The notes: generated from the sequence alone by a model not told the origin. A stretch of DNA of 64,000 bases from Microbacterium sp. SA39 (GCF_000967865.1 NZ_JXRU01000030.1:105786-169785), one strand, 5' to 3'. Positions 17,991 to 31,596 are shown, counted from the first letter of the stretch. A program made the numbers and translations.

Positions 17991-18233
17991 TCAGGGGCAG
18001 TGAACCAAGGTCTTCGGTCCGCTGCGGTCGATCTCGTGCTCCGTCATCGGTGCTCCGCAGAGGGGACAGGCCCGCTCGGCGCGCTCTGCGGCGCTGGGCG
18101 GGGGAGTCTTCTCATACGGCCCCACGGATGCCGGACCAGCGAACCGGATCAGGTTGGTGTTGACCCAGGCATAGAGTCCACCGGCTTCGCGGATGCGAGT
18201 GCGAAGAGGAGCGCGGTTCGGGTCGTGGGCCAT
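17991..18233 (-). CDS. Small protein with CxxC motif, divergent from OhrR-like regulator
   Basis: An 80-residue protein I do not recognise. Sequence starts MAHDPNRAPLRTRIREAGG, has a YAWVNTNLIRFAGP segment and ends with a likely zinc-ribbon-type region: CPLCGAPM followed 18 residues later by HCP at the very C terminus. It is divergent from the OhrR-like gene, 44 bp apart, and both starts flank the palindrome TTAGTGTACTAA, so it is the likely regulatory target. The ATG at 18233 lies 7 nt after a TACACT box. A longer in-frame start would run through the divergent promoter and is unlikely. Confidence 0.65.
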   Translation of the reverse strand: MAHDPNRAPLRTRIREAGGLYAWVNTNLIRFAGPASVGPYEKTPPPSAAERAERACPLCGAPMTEHEIDRSGPKTLVHCP

Positions 18234-18246
18234 GTTGCTTAGTGTA
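18234..18246 (-). promoter_or_regulatory. -10 box for leaderless small CxxC gene
   Basis: Minus strand TACACT (18246-18241), then 7 nt, then ATG at 18233. The box lies inside the operator-like palindrome. Confidence 0.45.
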
Positions 18247-18263
18247 CTAATGATTAGTGTCAA
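18239..18263. promoter_or_regulatory. Operator-like palindrome between the small CxxC gene and ohrR-like gene
   Basis: TTAGTGTACTAA at 18239-18250 is symmetric at 10 of 12 positions (TTAGT-nn-ACTAA). A second half-site, TTAGTGTCAA, follows at 18254-18263, in tandem with the first. AT-rich and palindromic sites of this sort are usual for MarR-family repressors. Both divergent -10 boxes overlap or adjoin it. Confidence 0.55.
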
Positions 18264-18265
18264 TG

Positions 18266-18277
18266 TATAGTCGCGGT
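18266..18277 (+). promoter_or_regulatory. -10 box for leaderless ohrR-like gene
   Basis: TATAGT (18266-18271), then 6 nt, then GTG at 18278. This choice makes the product 147 residues with the sensor Cys at position 15. Confidence 0.6.
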
Positions 18278-18721
18278 GTGACGGCATCCGATGACCTGCT
18301 CCGTTTGGAGAACCAGCTCTGCTTCGCCCTGGTGACCGCGGCGCGCAACGTGGTGGCCATCTACCGGCCGATCCTCGAGCCGCTCGGTCTGACCCACCCG
18401 CAGTACCTCGTGATGTTGGCGCTGTGGGAGCGTGCACCTCGGACGCTCAACGACCTGGCAGCGGATCTCGCCCTCGAACCCGCGACGGCGTCGCCGCTCG
18501 TGAAGCGGCTGGAGGCGGAGGGCCTCGTCATGCGGCAACGCAGCAACGAGGACGAGCGGCGACTCGAGATCACTCTGACGGTTGCCGGGGCGGCGCTGCG
18601 GGATCGGGCGCTGGACGTACCTCGGCAGGTGATGGCCGCCGTGGGAATGGACGTGTCCGAGGTCTCCACGCTGCGCGACGGGCTCGGCGCGTTCGCGGGA
18701 CGCCGACCGGACCTCGGCTGA
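18278..18721 (+). CDS. OhrR-like MarR family redox regulator
   Basis: A winged-helix repressor of the MarR family, OhrR branch. From GTG 18278 it is 147 residues, and LENQLCFAL places the reactive Cys at residue 15, as in Bacillus OhrR. Tyr29 is kept (AIYRP). The second pocket Tyr is replaced: THPQY gives His40 where TYPQY is usual, and Tyr19 is Val. The wing and recognition regions are normal (ATASPLVKRLEAEGLVMRQRSNEDERR). No ohr peroxidase gene is adjacent; the divergent partner is the small CxxC protein. Earlier starts at 18257 and 18263 are in frame but would lie inside the operator. Autoregulation is likely from the site positions. Confidence 0.85.
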   Translation: MTASDDLLRLENQLCFALVTAARNVVAIYRPILEPLGLTHPQYLVMLALWERAPRTLNDLAADLALEPATASPLVKRLEAEGLVMRQRSNEDERRLEITLTVAGAALRDRALDVPRQVMAAVGMDVSEVSTLRDGLGAFAGRRPDLG

Positions 18722-18764
18722 GCGTTCTCACAGGCTGCGCGGAGCCGATGTCGGTGGCCCCTCG

Positions 18765-18776
18765 TAGACTTGACCA
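18765..18776 (+). promoter_or_regulatory. -10 box for leaderless uvrA
   Basis: TAGACT (18765-18770), 6 nt, then GTG at 18777. No Shine-Dalgarno sequence. Confidence 0.6.
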
Positions 18777-21664
<2,888 letters not shown>

Positions 21665-21665
<1 letters not shown>

Positions 21666-23539
21666 TGGCCGACGTCGTGGCGTACAAACCACGGACGGGC
21701 GAGATCCCGACCAACCCCGGGGTGTATCGGTTCCGTGACGCCGACGGACGCGTGCTCTACGTCGGCAAGGCCAAGAACCTCCGCCAGCGTCTGTCGAACT
21801 ACTTCGCTCCGCTCCGTACGCTGCATGAGCGCACTCGGCGCATGGTGACGACGGCGGCCTCGGTCGAATGGACCGTGGTGCCGACCGACGTCGACTCGCT
21901 GCAGCTCGAGTACATGTGGATCAAGGAGTTCGATCCGCCCTTCAACGTCCGCTACAAAGACGACAAGTCGTACCCGTTCATGGCAGTGACGCTCGCCGAC
22001 GAAGCGCCCCGCGTCATCGTCACGCGCAACCGGAAGATTCCGGGCGCGCGCTACTTCGGTCCGTTCCCGAAGGTGTGGGCGGTGCACGAGACCATCGACC
22101 TGATGGTCAAGGCGTTCCCGATCCGCACCTGCAGCGACGCCAGCTACAAGCGAGCGATGCAGACGGGAAGGCCGTGCTTCCCCGGGCAGATCGGCAAGTG
22201 CGGCGGGCCGTGCTCGATGACGGTGACCATCGAGGAGCACCGTGCGATGGTCGACGACTTCGTCGCCTTCATGGCCGGGGGAGACGAGCGATTCACGAAA
22301 GAGCTCACCACGCGGATGCTGGCCGCGTCCGCGGCGATGGACTACGAGGCGGCCGCGAAGTATCGCGACAAGCTCACGGCGATCGAGGCCGTTCTCGGCA
22401 GGAGCGCGCTGGTGCTTCAGCCCGATGAGGATGCCGACCTGTTCGGGATCGCCGAAGACGAGCTCGCGGCGGCGGTGCAGCACTTCGTCATCCGCGGCGG
22501 TCGCGTGCGCGGCGTGCGGGCGATGACCATCGAGAAGGAGATCGACATCACGACGGGTGAGCTCGTCGACCAAGTCCTGCAGCGCGCATACGGCGACGCT
22601 CAGGACGTGCCGCGCCGCATCCTCGTCCCGACTCTCCCGGACGACGCCGCGGAACTCGAGGTCTGGCTTCGCGAGCGGCGAGGGAAGAAGACCGAGATCG
22701 CCGTGGCTCAGCGCGGCCAGCGCGCCGACCTGATGCGCACCGCCACGCTGAACGCTCAGCAGGCACTGATCCGGCACAAGACGCGGCGGACGAGCGACTA
22801 CGTCGCGCGCACGCAGGCTCTCACCGACCTGCAGAACGCGCTGGGCATGACCGAGGCGCCGCTGCGCATCGAGTGCTTCGACATCTCGCATCTCGGCGGC
22901 ACGAACGTCGTCGCCTCGATGGTCGTCTTCGAAGACGGACTGCCCCGCAAAGATCAGTACCGTTCCTTCGGAATCCCCGAGACCACCGACGACACCGACT
23001 CGATGTACCAGGTGCTGCGGCGTCGGCTCGCGTATCTGGATCGACCCGAGGAGCCGGAGGAGCCCGCAGGCGAAGACGGGATCGTGCGACGCAAGCCGCG
23101 ATTCGCGTACCCGCCGCAGCTGCTGCTCGTCGACGGCGGTCAGCCCCAGGTGGAAGCCGCGGCTCGTGCGCTCCGCGACGCCGGGCACACCGAGATCGCC
23201 GTGTGCGGCATCGCCAAGCGGTTGGAGGAGGTCTGGATCCCCGGCGATGACTTTCCGGTGATCCTGCCGCGCAGCAGCGAGGCTCTCTACCTTCTGCAGC
23301 GTCTCCGCGACGAGGCCCACCGCTTCGCGATCACCCACCAGCGCAAGAAGCGCCGCGGCGACATCACCACGGTGCTGGCCGAGGTCCCCGGACTCGGTGC
23401 TTCACGGATCAAGGTCCTGCTCAAGCACTTCGGATCCGTCACGGCGCTGCGCGCCGCCCAACCCGACGAGATCCTCGCTGTTCAGGGGATCGGCCCGGTC
23501 CTCGCGCAGAATATCCACACGCACCTCTCCACTCGCTAG
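21665..23539 (+). CDS. uvrC: Excinuclease ABC subunit C
   Basis: Dual endonuclease that cuts on both sides of the lesion after UvrA/UvrB. 624 residues. The N-terminal GIY-YIG nuclease is seen in [10 protein letters not shown]...[15 protein letters not shown] central UVR motif ([14 protein letters not shown]) binds UvrB, the RNase H-like C-terminal nuclease starts at [14 protein letters not shown], and tandem helix-hairpin-helix motifs end the protein ([27 protein letters not shown]). Translationally coupled to uvrA. Confidence 0.97.
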
Positions 23540-23573
23540 GCTGGAACGCACGGGGGAGAGGGAGCGCGGAGCA

Positions 23574-24443
23574 ATGACTGGGGACAAGGGCGAGTTTCTC
23601 ATCGTCACGGGGATGTCGGGCGCGGGGCGCACGACGGTGGCGAACGCCCTCGAAGATCTCGGCTGGTACGTCGTCGACAACCTGCCTCCGCAGATCCTCC
23701 GCCCGCTCCTCGACCTGACGGACATGGGCGGCAACGCGCTGCCGAAGGTCGCCGCGGTGGTCGACGTCCGCGGCCGCAACCTCTTCGACGACTTCCCCGG
23801 CGTGGCTCGCGCCCTCCGATCCCGCGGATCCGTCCGCGTCCTCTTCCTCGATGCCTCGGACGACGTGCTGGTGCGACGCTTCGAATCCGTGCGACGGCCG
23901 CACCCGCTCCAGGGCGATGGAACCCTGCTCGACGGCATCCGCATCGAGCGCACGCGACTCGCGCCGATCCGTGAAGCGGCCGACCTGGTGATCGACACCT
24001 CGGCGCTGAACATCCATCAGCTGGCGACGCAGGTCTCGGACATCTTCTCCGAGGAAGGCGCAGCCCGCCACCGCGTGACTCTCCTGAGCTTCGGCTTCAA
24101 GTACGGCCTGCCGACTGATGTCGACATCGTCGCCGACATGCGGTTCCTCCCGAACCCGTTCTGGAACGAGGAACTCCGCGGTTTGACGGGCAAGGATGAG
24201 ACGGTCCGCGACTACGTCCTCTCCCGCGAGGGTGCCACGGAGTTCCTCGACGCCTACTCCGCAGCGTTGATTCCCGTGCTGGAGGGGTATCAACGCGAGA
24301 ACAAGAGCCACTCGACCATCGCCATCGGCTGCACAGGTGGCAAGCACCGCTCCGTCGCGATGTCGGAGGAGCTCGCGCGCAGGCTCTCGGCCGTCCCCGG
24401 CGTGGCCGTGAATGTCCGTCACCGAGACCTCGGGAGAGAGTAG
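23574..24443 (+). CDS. rapZ: RapZ family nucleotide-binding protein
   Basis: A 289-residue P-loop protein of the RapZ/YvcJ family. Walker A-like GMSGAGRTT near residues 12-20, DLGWYVVDNLPPQ, the second motif DASDDVLVRRFESVRRPHPL, and the C-terminal phosphate-pocket signature IGCTGGKHRSVAMSEELA. In enterobacteria RapZ tunes glucosamine-6-phosphate synthase RNA; the actinobacterial role is unclear. The ATG at 23574 gives the usual length; the longer frame overlaps uvrC. It follows uvrC by 34 nt. The yvcK gene commonly found between rapZ and whiA is absent. Confidence 0.93.
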   Translation: MTGDKGEFLIVTGMSGAGRTTVANALEDLGWYVVDNLPPQILRPLLDLTDMGGNALPKVAAVVDVRGRNLFDDFPGVARALRSRGSVRVLFLDASDDVLVRRFESVRRPHPLQGDGTLLDGIRIERTRLAPIREAADLVIDTSALNIHQLATQVSDIFSEEGAARHRVTLLSFGFKYGLPTDVDIVADMRFLPNPFWNEELRGLTGKDETVRDYVLSREGATEFLDAYSAALIPVLEGYQRENKSHSTIAIGCTGGKHRSVAMSEELARRLSAVPGVAVNVRHRDLGRE

Positions 24444-24510
24444 CCGGTCGCCCGGCCGAGTAGGCTGGACGTTTGCGTCGCGATCCGGCGCGTGAACGTG
24501 AAGGAGTGTC

Positions 24511-25488
24511 GTGGCACTAACCACCGACGTCAAGGCTGAGCTGGTCAGCATCCGCAACGCACCCCCGACGGTGCGCGTCGCCGAGGTGACCGCGATCCTC
24601 CGGTTCGCCGGTGGGCTGCACTCGATCGCCGGCCGTGTGGCCGTGGAAGCCGAGGTCGACGCCGAGACCCTCGCGCGTCGCGTCGCCCGGGATCTCGCTG
24701 AGATCTACGGTGTGCGCCCCGAGATCGCTCAGGTGCAGTCGAGCACGGCGAACGACGGTGCACGGTGGGCTGTCCGCGTGATCTCGCAGGGCGAGACCCT
24801 GGCCCGCCAGACCGGTCTCCTCGACCAGCGCCGTCGGCCGGTGCGCGGCCTGCCCAATCGCCTCACGACCGGATCACGTGCCGAGGTCGCCGGCCTGTGG
24901 CGCGGTGCCTTCCTCGCAGCCGGAACGCTCAGCGAGCCGGGCCGTTCCGCCATGCTCGAGGTCGTCTGCCCCTCCTCGGAGGCGGCGATGGCACTCGTCG
25001 GCGCCGCTCACCGTCTGGGCGTCGCCGCCAAGGCGCGCGAAGTCCGCGGCATGCCGCGCGTGGTGGTGCGCGAGGGCGAGGCCATCCGCACCATCCTCAA
25101 CGAGATCGGCGCGAAGAAGACCGCCATCACGTGGGAGGAGCTCCGTCAGCGCCGCGAGGTCCGGGCCGGGGTCAACCGTCTGGTCAACTTCGACGACGCC
25201 AACCTGCGGCGTTCGGCACAGGCTGCCGTCGCCGCGTGCGCCCGCGTCGAGCGGGCCCTCGAGATCCTCGCTGACGAGGTACCGGATCACCTGAAGGTCG
25301 CCGGAGAGCTGCGTCTGGCACACCGCGACGCGAGCCTTGACGAGCTCGGCCACCACGCCGATCCGCCATTGACGAAAGATGCCGTGGCTGGGCGCATCCG
25401 CCGTCTGCTGGCGATGGCGGACAAGAAGGCGCAGCAGGACGGCATTCCCGGCACTGAAGCTGCCGTGCCGGTGGGCCTCGACGTCTGA
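24511..25488 (+). CDS. whiA: WhiA sporulation-type DNA-binding regulator
   Basis: A 325-residue protein conserved in Gram-positive bacteria, combining an N-terminal LAGLIDADG-homing-endonuclease-like fold with a C-terminal helix-turn-helix domain. Recognisable segments: [65 protein letters not shown] and the C-terminal [29 protein letters not shown]. In Streptomyces it activates division genes during sporulation; in non-sporulating relatives it probably tunes growth and division. GTG start preceded by AAGGAG at 24501-24506. Confidence 0.95.
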   Translation: MALTTDVKAELVSIRNAPPTVRVAEVTAILRFAGGLHSIAGRVAVEAEVDAETLARRVARDLAEIYGVRPEIAQVQSSTANDGARWAVRVISQGETLARQTGLLDQRRRPVRGLPNRLTTGSRAEVAGLWRGAFLAAGTLSEPGRSAMLEVVCPSSEAAMALVGAAHRLGVAAKAREVRGMPRVVVREGEAIRTILNEIGAKKTAITWEELRQRREVRAGVNRLVNFDDANLRRSAQAAVAACARVERALEILADEVPDHLKVAGELRLAHRDASLDELGHHADPPLTKDAVAGRIRRLLAMADKKAQQDGIPGTEAAVPVGLDV

Positions 25489-25674
25489 GACCTCGCGGTG
25501 GAGCTCCGGCTGCGACACCGGTCGGCATAGCAGAACAACGTCATATGACGGAAGGTTCTGGTCCGGCCCCGCGTTGTCGTCAGTAGGATGAGTAACGTCC
25601 GCTCTACGCCGCACATCGGCGGCGCGGAGGATCGGCAAGCGCCGCGGCGCGGCGCGGATTGGATGAAAAGCGAT

Positions 25675-27415
<1,741 letters not shown>

Positions 27416-27425
27416 GCTCTGACTC

Positions 27426-28640
27426 ATGACTCTGCGCACCCTGGCATCACTGGGTTCGCTCGAGGGCAAGCGCGTCATCGTCCGTTGTGATCTCAACGTC
27501 CCCCTGCGGGACGGGGTCATAACGGACGATGGCCGTGTACGCGCCTCGCTGCCGACTCTCAATGCACTCATCAACGCGGGAGCCCGCGTCGTCGTGTGCT
27601 CCCACCTCGGACGCCCCGACGGTGCCCCCGACCCCCAGTACAGCCTGGAGCCGGTGGCTCAGCGGCTGTCGGAACTGCTCGGCGCCCCTGTCGCGTTCGC
27701 GCGCGACACGGTCGGCGAATCCGCGCAGGATGCCGTGGCCTCCCTCGAAGACGGCGGAGTCGTCGTCGTCGAGAACCTCCGTTTCAACGCGGGGGAGACT
27801 GCGAAGGACGACGCCACGCGCGGCGCCTTCGCCTCAGAGCTCGCGAAGCTCGGCGATGTCCTGGTCTCCGACGGCTTCGGCGTCGTGCATCGCAAGCAGG
27901 CGAGCGTGTACGAGCTCGCCGAGCTGCTGCCGTCCGCCGCGGGTCTGCTGATCGAGACCGAGCTGGATGTGCTGGACCGTCTGACCGAGAAGCCCGAGCG
28001 CCCGTACGCGGTCGTGCTCGGCGGTTCGAAGGTCAGCGACAAGCTCGGTGTGATCTCGCACCTGCTCCCGCGCGTGGATCGGATCCTGGTCGGCGGCGGC
28101 ATGCTGTTCACGTTCCTGAAGGCTCAGGGCCACGCCGTGGCCTCGAGCCTGCTCGAGGAGGATCAGCTCGAGACCGTCCGCGGCTACATCGCGGAGGCCG
28201 AGCAGCGCGGCGTGGAGTTCGTGCTCCCGACCGACGTCGTCGTCGCGGCGTCGTTCAGTGCGGATGCCGCGCATGAGACCGTCCCCGCCGACGCGATCGA
28301 GTCCACGGCGTTCGGCGCCTCGGGCATCGGACTCGACATCGGACCGGAGACCGCGGCGAAGTTCGCGGAGGTCATCCGGGGCTCGAAGACGGTGTTCTGG
28401 AACGGGCCCATGGGCGTGTTCGAGTTCCCCGCGTTCGCCGCGGGAACCAAGACCGTCGCCAAGGCGCTCACCGAGGTCGACGGCCTCAGCGTCGTCGGCG
28501 GCGGCGACTCCGCAGCAGCAGTGCGCCAGCTCGGCTTCACCGACGACCAGTTCGGTCACATCTCGACCGGCGGCGGCGCCAGCCTCGAATTCCTCGAGGG
28601 CAAGAAACTACCCGGCCTGGAGGTGCTCGGATGGGCATGA
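27426..28640 (+). CDS. pgk: Phosphoglycerate kinase
   Basis: Makes ATP and 3-phosphoglycerate from 1,3-bisphosphoglycerate. 404 residues. Substrate-binding [11 protein letters not shown] and SHLGRPDG near the N terminus, the [12 protein letters not shown] segment, and the C-terminal nucleotide loop [11 protein letters not shown] followed by [14 protein letters not shown]. The stop overlaps the tpiA start as ATGA, so the two are translationally coupled. Confidence 0.97.
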   Translation: MTLRTLASLGSLEGKRVIVRCDLNVPLRDGVITDDGRVRASLPTLNALINAGARVVVCSHLGRPDGAPDPQYSLEPVAQRLSELLGAPVAFARDTVGESAQDAVASLEDGGVVVVENLRFNAGETAKDDATRGAFASELAKLGDVLVSDGFGVVHRKQASVYELAELLPSAAGLLIETELDVLDRLTEKPERPYAVVLGGSKVSDKLGVISHLLPRVDRILVGGGMLFTFLKAQGHAVASSLLEEDQLETVRGYIAEAEQRGVEFVLPTDVVVAASFSADAAHETVPADAIESTAFGASGIGLDIGPETAAKFAEVIRGSKTVFWNGPMGVFEFPAFAAGTKTVAKALTEVDGLSVVGGGDSAAAVRQLGFTDDQFGHISTGGGASLEFLEGKKLPGLEVLGWA

Positions 28641-29422
28641 CGACCCGTACCCCGCTGATCGCGGGCAACTGGAAGATGAACCTCGACCACCTGCAAGCGG
28701 TCGCGTTCGTGCAGAAGCTGCACTGGACTCTGAAGGATGCCAAGCACGAGGACGGATCGGTCGAGGTGGCGGTGTTCCCGCCGTTCACGGACATCCGGAG
28801 CGTGCAGACGTTGATCGACGCGGACAAGATCCCGTTCGCCCTCGGCGCACAGGACGTCTCGGCGCACGATTCCGGTGCATACACCGGCGAGATCTCGGGG
28901 GCCTTCCTCGCCAAGCTCGACGCGAAGTACGTCATCATCGGACACTCCGAGCGCCGTGAGTACCACGCGGAGTCCGACGAGATCGTCGCCGCCAAGGTCA
29001 AGGCCTCGCTCAAGCACGGAGTCGTCCCGGTCATCTGCGTCGGCGAGACCGCGGAGGACCTCGAGAAGTTCGGTGCCAGCGCCGTACCGGCCGGTCAGCT
29101 CGAGGCGGCGCTCCAGGGCGTCTCCCCGAAGGCCGACATCGTCGTCGCGTACGAGCCCGTCTGGGCGATCGGCTCCGGTCAGGCTGCGACGCCGCAGCAG
29201 GCACAGGACGTCTGCGCGGCGCTCCGCACCGTGATCGCGACCGTCCTGGGCGAGGATGCCGCTGCGCGCACCCGCATCCTGTACGGCGGTTCGGTGAAGT
29301 CGGGGAACATCGCGAGCTTCATGCGGGAGCCCGACGTGGACGGTGCCCTGGTCGGCGGCGCGAGCCTCGTCGTCGACGAGTTCGCCGCGATCATCCGCTT
29401 CGAGAAGCACGTCGGCGTGTGA
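28637..29422 (+). CDS. tpiA: Triosephosphate isomerase
   Basis: Interconverts dihydroxyacetone phosphate and glyceraldehyde-3-phosphate. 261 residues. GNWKMN near residue 10 holds the active-site Lys, GHSERR the catalytic His, and AYEPVWAIG the catalytic Glu; YGGSVKSGN forms the phosphate loop. I prefer ATG 28637, which overlaps the pgk stop as ATGA; ATG 28631 is two codons upstream in the same frame. Last gene of the glycolytic operon, followed at once by a strong hairpin. Confidence 0.97.
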   Translation: MTTRTPLIAGNWKMNLDHLQAVAFVQKLHWTLKDAKHEDGSVEVAVFPPFTDIRSVQTLIDADKIPFALGAQDVSAHDSGAYTGEISGAFLAKLDAKYVIIGHSERREYHAESDEIVAAKVKASLKHGVVPVICVGETAEDLEKFGASAVPAGQLEAALQGVSPKADIVVAYEPVWAIGSGQAATPQQAQDVCAALRTVIATVLGEDAAARTRILYGGSVKSGNIASFMREPDVDGALVGGASLVVDEFAAIIRFEKHVGV

Positions 29423-29450
29423 GTGCAGCGGGGCTGCGGCCCCGCTGCAC
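29423..29450 (+). terminator. Hairpin after tpiA
   Basis: An 11-bp perfect stem GTGCAGCGGGG / CCCCGCTGCAC with a 6-nt loop begins one base after the tpiA stop. There is no T run, but the next promoter box starts immediately after it. Confidence 0.75.
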
Positions 29451-29452
29451 CG

Positions 29453-29458
29453 TATACT
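29453..29458 (+). promoter_or_regulatory. -10 box for secG-rbpA
   Basis: TATACT, the best -10 in this region, lies 45 nt before the secG GTG and 2 nt after the tpiA hairpin. No clear -35 is seen. A GAAAGG ribosome binding site precedes secG. Confidence 0.5.
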
Positions 29459-29503
29459 TGACCGTTACGGGGGCGCACCTGCCCCAGCGAAAGGCTCTTT
29501 CTC

Positions 29504-29752
29504 GTGGCAATTCTCGAGTTCGTCCTGCAGGTCGTGCTGGGCATCACCAGCGTGCTGCTGACCCTCCTCATTCTTCTGCACAAGGGCCGCGGTGGTGGCC
29601 TTTCCGACATGTTCGGCGGAGGCATGACCTCGGCGGTCGGGTCCTCCGGTCTCGCGGAGCGGAACCTGAACCGCTTCACCGTCGTCCTGGCATTGACATG
29701 GTTCGTCGCCATCGTCGCGCTGGGCCTCATCACGAAATTCGAGGTCATCTGA
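29504..29752 (+). CDS. secG: Preprotein translocase subunit SecG
   Basis: Accessory membrane subunit of the SecYEG export channel. 82 residues with two hydrophobic helices (about residues 3-23 and 58-78) joined by the conserved cytoplasmic loop LHKGRGGGLSDMFGGG. GTG start. The rbpA ATG overlaps its stop codon. This tpiA-secG-rbpA order is common in actinobacteria. Confidence 0.95.
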   Translation: MAILEFVLQVVLGITSVLLTLLILLHKGRGGGLSDMFGGGMTSAVGSSGLAERNLNRFTVVLALTWFVAIVALGLITKFEVI

Positions 29753-30105
29753 TGGCTACCGGTGGAAACGCGATCCGCGGCACCCGCGTGGGCTCCGGCC
29801 CGATGGGCGAACAGGACCACGGCTACCATGCCGACCGCATCGCGGTGTCGTACTGGGACGGACTCGGCAACGAGACCGTCCGCTACTTCGCCGCCGGTCT
29901 CCCCGAAGACGAGATCCCCGAAACGATCGACCACCCGCAGTCGGGTCTGCCGGCGGGACGCGACAAGGAGAACCCTCCTGCTCTCGCGAAGGCCGAGCCG
30001 TACAAGACGCACCTCGCCTACGTGAAGGAGCGTCGCACCGACGAGGAAGCCGTACAGCTCCTCGAGGACGCTCTCACGCAGTTGCGCGAGCGTCGGGGCC
30101 AGTGA
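29752..30105 (+). CDS. rbpA: RNA polymerase-binding protein RbpA
   Basis: Actinobacterial transcription activator that binds the principal sigma factor and stabilises the open complex. 117 residues. The N-terminal RGTRVGSGPMGE matches the sigma/RNAP-contacting tail, the central region AVSYWDGLGNETVRYFA corresponds to the core domain, and the C-terminal YKTHLAYVKERRTDEEAVQLLEDALTQLRERRG is the sigma-interacting helix pair. There is no Cys in the protein, so the zinc site found in some RbpA proteins is missing. The upstream in-frame extension overlaps secG and is not real. Confidence 0.95.
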   Translation: MATGGNAIRGTRVGSGPMGEQDHGYHADRIAVSYWDGLGNETVRYFAAGLPEDEIPETIDHPQSGLPAGRDKENPPALAKAEPYKTHLAYVKERRTDEEAVQLLEDALTQLRERRGQ

Positions 30106-30125
30106 CCTTCTGATCTGACATCGAA

Positions 30126-30157
30126 GAAGCCGCCGCGAGCATTCGCGGCGGCTTCTT
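30126..30157. terminator. Terminator between rbpA and the convergent HEVGH gene
   Basis: A 13-bp perfect stem GAAGCCGCCGCGA / TCGCGGCGGCTTC with a 4-nt loop, flanked by AA on the left and TTT on the right, so it could act in both directions. Confidence 0.9.
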
Positions 30158-30177
30158 TCGTCTCATCCGCGGGCGGC

Positions 30178-31413
30178 TCAGCGGCAGCCCGCCGCGGCGT
30201 CGATGTAGCTCTGCGGCGGATAGCCGTACGCCCAGACACCGTTCGCGTCATCGGTGAAACCCATGCTGATGGCCCAGCCCGTGGCCCACTTCTCGATGCT
30301 GTCCTGCGTCGACGAGTCGTACATGTCCTCGCATTTGACGCTGATCGCATGACCGACCTCGTGCGCGACGAGTGCCCTGCTCCGCTCGGCGGGCCACTGC
30401 TCGGCGACGGAGTTCGACAGCTGGATGACGGATCGGTCAGGCTCATCCCACCACCAGGTCGTGTATCCGCCCATGCTGCCGTTGTTGCCTGCGCCGTTGA
30501 CGATCGGCGCCCAGTCGAATTCCAGCAGGACGCCGGGGGCGAGCTCACGTGCGAACGCCTCGACCTCGAGCCGGGCATTCATGAGAGGTCCGGCCTTCTC
30601 GGCGAGTTCCTCGTTCTCCGTCGCCACGACCTGAGCCGCCGCGGTCTGGAGCGCCGCGTAGGTGCTCACGGCCGTCTCATCGATGATGGTCGTCGCGATC
30701 ACGTCGGCCGCGGCATCGCGCAGGCCGATCACGGCATCATTGCGTGCCGAGATGTGCGCAGCCTCGAAGGCGGGGGTCGCCTGACCCGCGGCGGCGAGGA
30801 GCGCGACTCCGTTCTCGGTGACCGCGTCGGACGCTCCTGTGACTTCGTTCGCTTCGGCTCGCAGATCGTCAGTGAGCTCGAGGGCATCGTCGGTGTTCTG
30901 CTCGAGGCGGGCGCTCGCGCCGAAGAGCTCCCAGAACCAGACGGGCTTCTCGCCGGCGGAAACGATCTCGGTGGTGATCACGTCGTCTGCGGCCGTCGCG
31001 GTGTCTTGGGCGTCGGTGACAGCGTCCGCGAGCGACTGTTCCGCCTCCGGGGGAGCGACGATCGCCTCGTTCTCGCTCGCGAGGATCAGGCCGGCGCTGT
31101 CTGCGACGGCCTTGAGAGCAGTGCTCGTGCCCTGGAGCTGCGTCTTCTCGGTGCTCGCTGCGGCCACGGCATCCGCGTTCTCGTCGGCTGCGCTGTCGTA
31201 TCCGATGCTGGCGGACAATTGCGTGATCGCAAGCGCGGCGATCACGACGGCACCGCCCACGAACCCGAGAACGAACCGCGTGCGCTTGCGTCGCGGCGTT
31301 CGAGGGGCCGCTGCTGCGCCAGCGCCTGTGCCGGCGAGGCGCGCCGGCAGCTCGTGCCCGCCGCGAGGCACGGATGCCGGCGCGTCTGGGACAGACGGGG
31401 GGAGAGCGGTCAC
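30178..31413 (-). CDS. Membrane-anchored putative zinc metallopeptidase-like protein
   Basis: A 411-residue protein I cannot assign to a named family. A ~40-residue Pro/Ala-rich N terminus with RRKRTR precedes one transmembrane segment (about residues 45-66), so most of it should lie outside the cell. A long Ala-rich, low-Cys helical region follows. Near the C terminus HEVGH at residues 351-355 fits a zinc-metallopeptidase HExxH motif, and Glu374 in EKWATGW is placed where a gluzincin third ligand would be. WTTWWWDEPDRS-like aromatic sequence precedes it. GTG start at 31413, preceded by AGGATGAC. Protease activity is an inference from the motif only. Confidence 0.7.
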   Translation of the reverse strand: MTALPPSVPDAPASVPRGGHELPARLAGTGAGAAAAPRTPRRKRTRFVLGFVGGAVVIAALAITQLSASIGYDSAADENADAVAAASTEKTQLQGTSTALKAVADSAGLILASENEAIVAPPEAEQSLADAVTDAQDTATAADDVITTEIVSAGEKPVWFWELFGASARLEQNTDDALELTDDLRAEANEVTGASDAVTENGVALLAAAGQATPAFEAAHISARNDAVIGLRDAAADVIATTIIDETAVSTYAALQTAAAQVVATENEELAEKAGPLMNARLEVEAFARELAPGVLLEFDWAPIVNGAGNNGSMGGYTTWWWDEPDRSVIQLSNSVAEQWPAERSRALVAHEVGHAISVKCEDMYDSSTQDSIEKWATGWAISMGFTDDANGVWAYGYPPQSYIDAAAGCR

Positions 31414-31515
31414 GTCATCCTCATTCGATCGGCCTCGCGTGCGAGCAGCAGGGGGTCAACACTGTCAGCGTATGCGAGAAGGCCCCCACCGTGCGGTGAG
31501 GGCCTTCTGAATCGG

Positions 31516-31586
31516 AGGGGCTGACGGGAATCGAACCCGCATCATTAGTTTGGAAGACTAAGGCTTTACCACTAAGCTACAGCCCC
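31516..31586 (-). tRNA. tRNA-Gly (anticodon TCC)
   Basis: A 71-nt cloverleaf on the minus strand: acceptor GGGGCTG / CAGCCCC, D-stem GCTT/AAGC, anticodon stem TTAGT/ACTAA with loop CTTCCAA giving anticodon TCC, T-arm GCGGG-TTCGATT-CCCGT. CCA is not encoded. Confidence 0.95.
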
Positions 31587-31596
31587 GAATCTCAGT

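Noticed and set aside
18257..18277. GTG 18257 or ATG 18263 as the start of the OhrR-like gene
   Set aside because: Both lie in the operator/promoter. GTG 18278 follows TATAGT-N6 and gives Cys15 in a 147-residue product.
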